64,000 nucleotides of DNA. Source: Nageia nagi (taxonomy: Eukaryota > Pinophyta). The stretch lies in NCBI GenBank assembly GCA_050084985.1, contig JBITNC010000001.1, positions 175,646,001 through 175,710,000 on the forward strand, read 5' to 3'. Below, one piece after another: positions 44,143 to 54,399 of the stretch. A program made the position numbers and the translations under genes. The notes below the pieces were generated by a model. That model was not told the origin of the DNA. It ran no database searches and saw only the letters and a program-made list of their open reading frames with translations. The first letter of the stretch is position 1, and every line of letters begins with the position of its first letter.

Positions 44143-46531
44143 TCAAGGACTGCCCCAACCACTACCTGGTCTGCTAGGACTACTTGATCACCTCTACCAT
44201 CTACCAGTCTCCCTGATACCCTAACTTGGAGGAGTAGTGCCTATAGATCCTATAGGACTACCTAGATGTTGAGCTTCTCGTAACTCAGCTAAACCAATAG
44301 TGCCTAAGGGAGATGCCCAAGGTGTACCACTCCTGCTAGAAATACCTCGTGACCTCTGTGTCCTACTTGGAGACCCAACTGTGCCCTATGCACTGCTACC
44401 TATCTAATATGCTAAAATATCTATAGGCATGTAACTATCTGGAGGTATAGGATACTGAGCCCTTGAAGTAAAAATTGGGACACCTGTCAGCCACGACTGC
44501 ACTATACCACTATAAAAATCTCACTGCTAATAAATGCCATGATGGAGAACTGAAGGACCACCTTCAGAAGTAGAGGCTATGCCAAACTGATGAGCTTGAG
44601 CTCCCTGTAAAGAGGAACAGGCATCATCTCTCTCATGTCTATACCTATCTTGCTCAGCCCTGTACCTGTACATACATGAGTGTGCCTATGCTAACTGGTG
44701 TCTCAGCTCATAAATGTCTCCTAGCAAAGTATCAATGCTAGGAACCTATGTAGTAGGAGCCTCCTCGACTCCATGCGCAACCTCTAGGGTAGCTCCCTCC
44801 TCACCCATAGCCTCCTCCTTAGGAGCTAACTCCTCAAGAGCATCTACCATCACCTCCTCTCCTGCAACCTTCGCTCTTGTAGGCTCCTCGCCTACCTCTC
44901 CCCCTCCTACTACTGCACCCAACTCCTCAATAATGTTGATGCATCAACAAATGCATTGACCCTCCAATCTACCCTCTAGGCCATCATCTCCCTCCTCCTA
45001 CCAGGCCCTGAAGGCCTCAGACACTCCTACATCATCCACCCTGGTATCATCCTCTAATGGTCCCACCTCCTGAGTAGGATCAGGCTCTGCATAAACTAGT
45101 GGCTGTACACCCTCGGCTGAAATAGTGCCCTCATGCTGATATGGCATTGATGGGGTAGGTACATCCTGAACTAAACCAAACTGATGGTGCACTCACTCAA
45201 AATAAAAATATTCCAAAAAATCTACTCGATGACCACTCAAAACACATGGTTGCCGGATGCCAGTCAGCTTAGCTATGAGCTCTCTCTAGATAGGGTACAA
45301 GCAATAAGGTTTGAATCTCACTTGATCGGGAATCAAGTGACTAAGCATGTGGTGGTAATAACCCATATCCCAATAGACTCCATCTGAGGGGAAAATATAA
45401 AAATCCTCACACCATCTGACTATGCCTACCTTATGATCCAAGTGGCTACCAAACCCTAGCATTAGCAATCCTGAAGGATGAGCCATGGCTATATGCTCAT
45501 AGGCCCATGCCTGTAATGTAATAGTAACTGATAAAGAGGCCCTATGCCCCTGTGAATAAAAGAATAGCTCTCTATAAATATGAGCTAATAATGTGGGTGC
45601 CCAAGCATATACTGTATCATGATGTATCATATCTACAATGATGGGCAATAATGATCATAGAAACCTCCCATTGCCAGTATCGGGGAGAGCATAGCACTAT
45701 ACCAAACCCATCAAATATGAAAAATAGATCATCCCCTGCTGATCCTCCAACCAATACTGATAATATCTGATTCCCCCTAAGATAATCTTGAAAATAATAG
45801 TGTCAACCCGATCGGCTCCATATAAATAAGAGATGGTAGGTAAAGCTCCTCTCCTATCCTCCATAGGCAAAATCTACTATCCATGAATGGGGAGTCTATA
45901 TAATCTATGTATATCCTCCACTGTGATAGTCATCTCCCCTATCAAAAGATGGAAAGTACAAGTCACTGCATCCCATCAGTCTAACAATGCAGCTAACAAA
46001 AGATACTCCCAATGAATGCAACCCATGTGCGGGCCCACTCCAAAACTAATAGACCTAAAAAAAGCATGATCAGCTGGATCTAGAAAACCTCTACCCTCTT
46101 GTAGAATCGAGGGATGTTTACCTCAAGGCTCAAAGATGTCTTGAACCTGAATAATGTTAAAGGTTTAGCTTGAAAAAAAAAAGAAAAAATGGCATTTCAT
46201 ACTGAAACGTCAATGTCTGTAAGCTATAACACTTGATCGCAAGCGTTCGCAATGCAAACGCTAGCATTTCTATTAGCCGCTCGGCCCAGGTCAGCGATCG
46301 TGGTGGAATCATGAAAAATTTTACAAAAAATAGAAATGAAAGCCTAATCTATAGATTTTATCTGATAGAAATGACCAAAATAATTTTTAAATGTTATTCA
46401 CAATCTCAATTTTGAAATTAAATGGTTAAATTACAAGCTATAAATAAAAAATAGAAAATAAGGTTATTCCAAAACCCTATCTCTTCCTGGATAGGTCATG
46501 AATGTCTAGTAGAATGTCTATGTGGAGGCAT
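44143..46531 (-). pseudogene. E2 antisense PMD (plant mobile domain) gene, apparently two exons
   Basis: Proposed exon 1: 46531-46481 (MPPHRHSTRHS..., 17 codons), ending GAG before ATAGGG, where E1 has a proper GTACGG donor. Intron: 46480-46147 (334 bp), ending ATTATTCAG. Exon 2: 46146-44143, 2004 nt, so in frame from acceptor to stop despite internal stops. PMD signatures are WDAVTCTFHLLIGEMTITVE, HRLYRLPIHG, WAPTLLAHIYRELF, ITLQAWAYEHIAMAHP, DQVRFKPY and HHQFGLVQDVP. The C-terminal part is acidic with a coiled-coil-like Arg/Tyr-rich stretch, and it ends GWGSP-stop as in E1. Host PMD proteins (MAIN/MAIL1 family) affect transposon silencing. Antisense ORFs with this domain are known in Tat elements. 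Confidence 0.8.
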
Positions 46532-47186
46532 GGTGAGTGTGATGAATATCAACGGTTGGAAATCAACAAAATAGTAATAGAAAATGACTCTAGCTAACAA
46601 TGAAAGTGATAGCTAAAAAGCAAGGAATAAGAAAAAGTCAAAATTTTTCCTTTTTGAAACATTCAGCGACTTGGAGATGAATGTCGGTGACTGTAACTAA
46701 ATGCCAATGACTCTAAGACGAATGCTGGTGACCGCCACTAAATGTCTATGATTGGAAGTAAAGCACCACATTTAGAAATAGCCATGAGAACATTAAAAAT
46801 TTCTCAAAATAACCTCGAATTGGTCAAGAAAATCAAAATACGATAAGATGTGATGTATCATTGTTATAGGAGATCATCTTGAAACCCCATTGTCAGGACA
46901 AAGGACAACACCATTAAACTCATATACTAAAGAGGACTTATATGGTACATGTGTGCTTAGATATGCAAAATGACATAACAGAAATGTCATGCAACTGTCA
47001 CACAAGCTCAACACATTGTCATACTGAAAATAGTCACTTCTGAAGTATATTCAAATTTGTTTTAAAAACTACATCAAATGTAAAATGAAAACACATTTTA
47101 TCATTATTTTGATTCATCTAAGAAATTTAGTCAAAATTTATATTACAAATAATCAAGCGACAGAGCTTCTCACTCTATATTTTTGA
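46532..47186. other. E2 region between antisense gene start and polypurine tract
   Basis: Noncoding. It holds the 20-bp motif array at 46661-46755 (separate entry) and a stretch at 46900-47100 that E1 keeps on both sides of E3. It is the expected place for the antisense promoter; no clear minus-strand TATA box is visible. Confidence 0.55.
46661..46755 (+). promoter_or_regulatory. 20-bp motif array upstream of antisense PMD gene
   Basis: Five units start at about 46661, 46681, 46701, 46722 and 46742: attcagcgactt, atgtcggtgact, atgccaatgact, atgctggtgacc and atgtctatgatt. The array lies 130-220 bp upstream of the proposed exon 1 start. Relative to transcription of the antisense gene it has the same orientation as the LTR array has relative to the sense transcript. 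Confidence 0.65.
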
Positions 47187-47231
47187 AATTATCAACCGTA
47201 TTTTTGGTTGATAATTCAAAAAGGGGCAAAA
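47187..47231 (+). other. E2 pre-LTR hairpin and polypurine tract
   Basis: aattatcaacc (47187-47197) pairs with ggttgataatt (47206-47216) over an 8-nt loop. The polypurine tract aaaaaggggcaaaa follows at 47218-47231, immediately before the 3' LTR. E1 has the same arrangement at 29964-30005. Confidence 0.7.
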
Positions 47232-47829
47232 TGTAGACACCTAAAAATGTCCCTCTTTAACTAAGTAAATATTGGAATAATCATAACTCATTGTGACAAC
47301 ATAAAATAGGTTTAGAAACCATATTATTGGATAGCTCTCATCGAGTACATGCAAAACGAGTGGTCACATGACCCCTTTTTGGTAAAATTTGGCTATTAGG
47401 TAGTCATTTTAATATTGTTAACCAATCGTCAGTGACCTAAACCAATCATCGGCATTTTGATCCAGTCATCGGCATTCGTCTTCCAGTCACCGATGACTCT
47501 GTAATAGCCAAACACAAAAAATGACTCTGTAACATGTCATACATAGATGCCTTGATGTTATTGTCTTTTACATGTGTGTAGGATTTACAGGTTATCCACA
47601 TCAAAGAAAAAAGCAAGCAACTCAAAACAATGAAGATCTAACAATCTCATTTTGGCACATAGCATTTGTAAAAGTCCCTTTCAAGGGAAAATTGTAGTTT
47701 GAACCGAAAATCAATATCATTTTACAATTACAACATGTTTATCTATTTTACATAATTTGAGGTTCAGTGAAGATTTAAGAATAATTTGTATTTCATGTTA
47801 TTCTACATTCCAGCTTTATTTTCACTACA
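47232..47829 (+). repeat. E2 3' LTR with internal deletion
   Basis: 598 bp against 843 bp in the 5' LTR. Bases equivalent to about 30686-30940, including the TATA box, are missing. At the junction atgactctgtaa (47521-47532) repeats the nearby 47493-47504. The rest matches, including the motif array (47425-47505) and the end cactaca. It is followed by the 215-bp duplication. Confidence 0.88.
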
Positions 47830-48044
47830 TCATCTTCTTCAAGAAACTAGGGATAGAAAGGGTTAGTCATTACCAACATTAGTACGAGATGCATAAGCCA
47901 TTCTCTATTTTGAGCTAGTGGTAAAATTTGACCCAATATTTCTAGCCTTGAAGAATTCCACAAGTACCCATTAGAAAATCTATAAATACCTATAGCAAAT
48001 AGATAATAGGAACAAAAAAAAAATCAAAGTAAACTTATGCTATT
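47830..48044 (+). repeat. 215-bp duplication of E1 LTR sequence flanking E2
   Basis: It repeats 30180-30394, which lies directly before E2's 5' LTR: same length and about four mismatches (for example agtacgagatg against agtaccagatg). The sequence following it (aaaatgaggatag) continues E1's LTR. E2 is therefore flanked by a long direct repeat of its target. Confidence 0.9.
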
Positions 48045-48452
48045 AAAATGAGGATAGAACCAAATCATTGCAAGGTTTATTTTAATTTTATTATTGTTAC
48101 ATAGTTTTATTACATTATGTTAAGATTTTAAGAAGTACAGGTATGTTTAATATTTTATTTGAGCATGTGTATAGGGTCTACAAGTACTAAGATGCAATAG
48201 AAATGCTAACAACCTAATATCAAGTGACGACATTCCACCACAATTGCCAACATTGGCATAAGGGTCATCGAAGACCTTCCATCCATATACTTGAACAACC
48301 TATTTTATACACACATTTGAAAAAAGCCCTTTCATAAGGCAACTAGATCTAGTAATCTGTAATACTAAGGTCTTCTAGAAAATTAATAAAATTTCAGTTT
48401 GTATTAATTGTATTTGTCTTATTTGCTAATAGGGTTGATTTTTTGATTGACA
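48045..48452 (+). repeat. E1 3' LTR, 3' part
   Basis: Remainder of the LTR that starts at 30006, giving about 797 bp in all, similar to E2's 843. It contains an R/U5-like aaaaaagccctttcataagg, comparable with E2's aaaagtccctttcaaggg. It ends at about 48452 in ca, where tandem-array sequence (actatg) begins. Confidence 0.6.
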
Positions 48453-50972
48453 ACTATGCTCAATAACTTTCATTTGAAAGAGTGTTGTATTCAAGAAAGG
48501 GATATAGTGGAGAACCTATAGTGATCATGTGATTTAGATTTGAAAAATAAAATAGTGAAGGAAGAAGGATCATACAAGTGACATTGTGAAATGGACTCTA
48601 TAATAATGGACTGCTATTTGCTAGATGTATACCACATCGATTGAACCAAGGTGACTATCTAGGTACATCATTTTGCATGTTTTTTATTTGGTGTGCATTT
48701 TTATTTTTATGAGCACTAAAATGAACAAAGTGTGAAGATCTAATTTAAATATTTATGTAGGGTTTACGAATCAAGTTGGTATCAAAGTGTTTTGTAGTGG
48801 GAACTGATGAAGCCTTTTTGAAAAGTGGGAATGGGTGCTTTTATGGATTGATGGTTTGGAAACATGAAAGGCTGAGGTAAAATTTCACTTTTATCATTAG
48901 CAATTAAAAAATCTTTTCAAAGCAATATTTATATCAACATGTTTTCCAGTAGGAAGAAGTGCATGTCTTCTCGATAGTTGTGATGACTAAGGAAGTTATG
49001 TTAGAATGAAGAATATTTTGCATATTGATTTGCTAAGAATGTAAAGTGTCACACCTAATATGAATGATTGTGTGATCCAATCTAATAATTATATATGTAT
49101 GTATGTAAGGATTGGTTTTCCTCATTGTTTCAATTCTAAGGCTTTTGTGGGACCAAAAGCCTCTAAAATGGGATGAGTGATCCGAAATGGGTTCGAAGTC
49201 ATAAAAAAAGATGATTTTTCAAATTTTTAATTTTGTTTATTATTATATTCCATATTAAAGAGCTCTCTTCCATGATTCTAATGCTTCAAACAATAAAGAA
49301 AATGGATCTATGGTTTGTAAGTTATGGCTTTTTAGAATTTGGAGTTAGATATAAAAATTACAAAATATGCATGGAAGTATCTATTGATGGACTAACCAGG
49401 AGAAACTTTGGTTGATTCATAACTTAAAATTTTAATCATTAGTACCTCAAATTATTATGAATATGTGATTAAAATTTGAAGGCATTTAGATTAATTACTT
49501 AAATGTTATGATGCTCATAAAATGGTAAATTCTCATTCTACGTTTATGACAATCAAAATTTTAACAGCTACCAAGTTCAAATTTGCATTAGAGGCTAACT
49601 TGATGATGATGTTATGAACTAAAAATAACAAGTTAAAGTGTAACATATGGATGATTTAAGATAAATATATCCAAGAAAACCTAGATAAAATTTTGTAACA
49701 TTTGGAATTGTGATCATGAAGTTGTAATCATGACAAAATAGCACTAGAAGCAGTTTTGATAGTTTTGCAAAATTCAAAAAAATAGGATAATACAACAATA
49801 TGAGGCCAAAATAATGTTATGGGAATACAAATGAAAGAGATTATTGTTGTAAAGGTTAGAGAAAGAAAAAATTTATATTAATGTCCACAAATGACCAAAA
49901 GCGATCAATGGGACTAAAAAGTATACAGGTCTAAAGCAACATCATGGGCTTAGTAGCCCTCACTCAAAGTAGACTAAAAATTCTAGGAACAATATAGGGA
50001 CTAATCCTTAAAAGGAAGTAAATAATTGAATAAAGTAACATTAGGAGAAAACATGGTCAGAGGGGAGGTCTCTCATGAGCTATTTGACTATGCATTCCTT
50101 GATTAATTGATGTTTGCATTGATGCTACTGTAGCTAAAGAAGGTCATGATCCATTACGATATCATAGAATTAAGGTTAGCATGCACACTTTGCCTTGTAC
50201 ATTGAGTAGGTTGATGCAATTCTTCAATATTGAACCTATTAACTCCCCCTCCTAAGGTAAATAAGAATAAGGAGGCAATCAAGTGATCCCCTATCAGGTG
50301 TTGGGAGTTAGATAATAGATGCTTCTTGAGAAGGAAAGTCTCTTTGAGATAGAGAGCTAAACAATAATGGTACAAAAATTGAAAGAATATCAAGATCAAG
50401 CTATATGCATCCTAAAAAAGATAATGGTACTACTCCTAAATCTCATAATAGATTGAGTATCAAAATATGAAATGATCCTTAATCTCAGGATCAATCAGGC
50501 ATAATCAATAGACTCAAAGCTCATGTTCCAAATGGTGATTAGTATCGATCTAAAGCTAATAGGAGTACACTTTGAAATGGCCTAGAAAAATCTGCAGGCC
50601 AAGAGGAAGGTGTAGATTTATGTAAGCAAGATGTCAAATCAACCCTCTATCATTCCTTAGGAAGTGATGTGAGTTGTGTAATAACAAATATTATCTTATC
50701 ACCATGTAACCATAAAGTCCAAATTTGTAATCCCTAAATGTTATAAAAGGGAACATGGAGTATGGAAAAAGTCAATTCCTTTTTAGTGGATTTTCCTTCC
50801 GAGAAGGAGGTAATGTAGGTTTGAAAAGAATGTAGAAGACTTCATTTTATTGTAAACTCCATATAAATTAACAAATAATGAGAGTAATATTGGAGGTTCA
50901 TTTCAATCTTTTATAGAAAAAAAATATGAAAGAGTAGTTCTAAATATGTAATCCTTGGACAAGAGACATGAA
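48453..50972 (+). repeat. Array unit 1, with truncated LINE inside
   Basis: Begins in the middle of the repeat phase at the E1 boundary. Primer-site-like tggtatcaaag lies at 48777-48787. The hairpin ggcttttg/caaaagcc is at 49140-49161. It is interrupted at 49870-50680. TATA-like ttataaaaggga lies near 50742. Confidence 0.8.
49870..50680 (-). mobile_element. 5'-truncated LINE copy (3' end only)
   Basis: Matches 53134-53970, the 3' end of the full LINE, through blocks such as atgaccaaaag, ggactaatcc and taaaggaag, and ggtgttgggagttagataat. It interrupts array unit 1 between ttattgttgt and ataacaaata. No reading frame. 5' truncation is typical of LINE integration. Confidence 0.7.
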
Positions 50973-52709
50973 ACTATGGTTAAAGAATTTTATTGGAAAG
51001 AGAGTCATCTTCAAGAAAGGGATTCAATAGATATCCTATAGTGATCATATGATTCAACTTCAACAAACAAAAGAGTGAAGAAAAAATGATCATACAAGTG
51101 ACATTGTGAAATGGACTCTATAATAATGGGTTACTATTTGTTGGATGTAGACCACATCGGTCAAACTAGGGTAAATATGTGTGTACATCATTTTGTATAT
51201 TTTTTATTTGGTATTTCTACAAGCACTAAATTGAACAAAGTGTGAAGATCCAAATTAAATCCTTAAGTAGAATTTATGGATAAAGTTGATCTTAGAGAAG
51301 TTCATGTTGGGAATTGATGGAGCTTATTCAAAAAGTGGGAATGGGTGCTTTTATGGATTCATGGTTTGGAAGAAAAAAAGGTTGAGGTAAAATTTCACTT
51401 TTTTCATTAACAAATATTCATTAGAAATTGAAAAATATTTCCAATGCAATGTATATCTTGACATGAATTTTGGTGGGAAGAACTGCACATCTTCTCGGTA
51501 GTTGTAATGATTACGAAAGCTATGTTGGAATCAAGAATCTTTTGCTTATTGATTTGCTAAGAATGTGACATGGCATACCTAAGATGACCAATTATGTTAT
51601 CTAATCAAATAAGTAGATATATATGTATGTGAGGATTGGTTTTTCTTATTGTTCCAATCCTAAGGCTTTTGTGAGACCAATAGCCCCTAAAATGGGATGA
51701 GTGATCCGAAATGGATTTCAGAGTCATAAAAAAGATTATTTTTCAAGTTTGTAATTTTTTTTTATTGTTATCCTTCATATTAAAGAACTCTTTTACACTA
51801 TTTTAATGCTTCAAATGATGAAGAAAATGAAGGTATGGGTTGCAAGTTATGAATTTTCAAAATTTGGAGTAAAATATAAAAAATGCAAAATATGCATGGA
51901 AGGATCTATTGATCAAATCAATAGGAGTAGCTCGGGTTGATTCATAGATTAAAATTTGAATCATGGGAACCTCATATTATGATTAATATATGGTTAACAT
52001 TTTAAGGTATTTTTATTAAATACATAAATGTTATAGCACTCACAAAATGGTAAATTCTCATTCCACATTCATGACTGTCAAAATTTTGATAGTTGCCAAG
52101 TGTAAATTTGAATTCTAGGCTTACTTGATGATGATGTTAAGAGCAACCAATATTAAGTTAAAGTAAACAATTTAGAATAATTAAGATACATATATACAAG
52201 AACACTTGGATGAAATTTTTTTATATTTGGAATTATGATCATGAAGTTGTGGTCATGAAAAAATGGCACCAGAAGCAATTTTGCCAGTTTTGCAAAACCT
52301 AAAAAAATGGAGAATATAACCATATGAGACCAAAATAATGCTACAAGAATACAAATGAGGGAGATTATTATTGTGAGGTTGAGAGAACATATTGTAAAGT
52401 AGGAAAAATAACAAATATTTTCTTATCACCATGTAACCATAAACTCCAAATTTGTAATCCCTTAATGTTATAAAAGGGAACAAGGAGTATGAAAAAAGTG
52501 AAATTGTTTTTAGTCGATTTTCCTCTTGAGGGGGGCTTAGTGTAGGTTTGAAAAGAATCTAAAAGAATACATTTTATTGTATAATCCAAGGAAGATAACA
52601 AAACCATGAGAGTAATACTAGAGGAGCATTTCAAGATTGCATAGAAAAAAAAAAAAAAAAAAAACAAAGAATAGTTCTAAAGATTTCATCCTAGGAAAAA
52701 AGATGTGGA
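50973..52709 (+). repeat. Array unit 2
   Basis: 1737 bp, uninterrupted. Primer-like tgatcttagag at 51287-51297, TATA-like ttataaaaggga near 52470, and a poly-A run at 52645-52664 near its end. Confidence 0.82.
52645..52664 (+). repeat. Poly-A run in array unit 2
   Basis: Twenty A residues after gcatagaa. Other units have shorter, interrupted A-rich stretches at the same place. Confidence 0.9.
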
Positions 52710-53133
52710 ACTATGGTTAAATAATTTCATTGGAAAGAGATTCATGTTCAAGAAAGGGATTCATTATATATCCTATAGTGATCATGTGATTTGGATTTGA
52801 CAAAAAAAAGAGTGAAGCAAGAAGGATCTTACAAGTGACATTACAAAATGGACTTTACAATAATGGATTACAATTTGCTAGATATAAACCATATCGATCA
52901 AACTAGGGTAACTATGTGTGTATATCATTTTTTTATTTTTTTAATTTGGTGTGCATTTTTATTTCAACAAACACTAAAATTAATAAAGTATGAATATCCA
53001 AAATAAATCCTTAAGTAGGGTTTATGGATAAAGTTAGTATTAGAGCAATTTGTGTTGGGAATTGATGGAGCTTGTTTGAAAAGTGGGGAGTTGTGCTTTT
53101 ATGGATTCATGGTCTGGAAGCATAAAAGATTGA
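52710..53133 (+). repeat. Array unit 3, left part
   Basis: Holds tagtattagagc (53035-53046), then stops inside the purine-rich gcataaaagattga where the LINE begins. It resumes at 58028. Confidence 0.8.
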
Positions 53134-54399
53134 AAAAACAAAGTAAATAAATAATATTAATATTCATAGATGACCAAAAGAGGTCAATGGGATTGAAGAG
53201 TATACAAGTATAAAGCAGTATGAGGGGTTCAATGGTCCTCACTCAAAGCAAATTATGAAAAGTCTAAGAAAAATATAAGGGCTAATCCCTAAAAGGAAAT
53301 AAATAGTTGAATAAAGAAATATATTAAGGAAATATAGTTATAAGGAATTTATCTCATGATCTATCTAACTATACACTCTTGGGCTGATTTATGTTTTCAT
53401 AAATATTATTGTAGCTAAAGAAGGTTATGTTCTACTATTACCTCATAGAACTAAGATTAGCATGCACCTTCTATCTAGTACATCAAGTAGGCTATGGAGA
53501 GTCCTCAATCATCATCCTACAAACTCCCTCTCCTAAGGTAAATAGGAATAAATAGGTAATCAAGTGATCATCTATTGGGTGTTGGGAGTTAGATAATAGA
53601 TGTTACTTGAGAAGGAAAGTCTCTTTGAGATAGAGTGCCAAACAATGAAGATCTAGGAACTAAAGGAATGTCAAGATCAAGCTATGAGTGTATATAAAAA
53701 TATAGTTATACTACCTCCTAATCTCATAATAAATAAAACACCAAAAGATGAAATAATCCTTACTATCAATATCTATCAAGCATAACTGATAAACTTGAAG
53801 CTCATGTGCCAAATGGTGATCAGTCTCAATTTGAATATGGTGGGAGCACACATTGAACTTGCCTAGAAATATCTACAAGCCAAGAGGGAGGTGTAGACTA
53901 ATGTAATCAAGAGGTTAAATTAACCCTTTTTCAAGACTCAAAAAGTGATGAGAATAGTGCAATAGCTTGGGTGTGAGGGTAGGTTGGGGAAAACCTAAGT
54001 GAGCTAAATATAGGCCCTATAAATCATGTCTTTGATTGAAACCATCATAACATTTGGGTCTATGTATGTGTCCCCCTCTGGTAAAGGTAACTATTCTAAT
54101 GAAAACTTGAAGCATCACCATGCCTTAGAGACGTTAGAGAACCAACACCAATGATAACTCTGAGCTACCAAGTCCATGGATGATGCTAAGGTTCTATAGG
54201 AGAGTAGATCATTTTTACTAATAGAAGCAAAGGTGTGGAGATGATGAAGAAAAAGAATCATCAATGCAAGGGATCATATATTTAAAGGTTATTAACCAAA
54301 CTCTACCAGCATAATATGGTACAAAATAGACATCTTGCTCTAATAGAACAAAATAGAGTGCCAACTAAGATCCTCTCAATTATGGCCCAATACGAGCTT

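Larger units (their letters stand above)
30396..47829 (+). mobile_element. E2: Tat-like Ty3/gypsy element carrying an antisense PMD gene
   Basis: The element is 17.4 kb, inserted in the 3' LTR of E1 and in the same orientation. LTRs start tgtagacacc and end ...cactgca/cactaca. The internal part holds one gag-pol frame, a sense accessory ORF, an antisense two-exon gene and a polypurine tract. Catalytic residues of RT, both RNases H and integrase survive, but about 30 stops interrupt gag-pol. CG dinucleotides are more frequent here than in E1, in line with a younger insertion. Confidence 0.9.

Noticed and set aside
44714-44959. Plus-strand Ser/Thr/Pro-rich ORF
   Set aside because: It is the shadow of the antisense PMD exon 2, whose frame here encodes the acidic Glu/Val-rich part.
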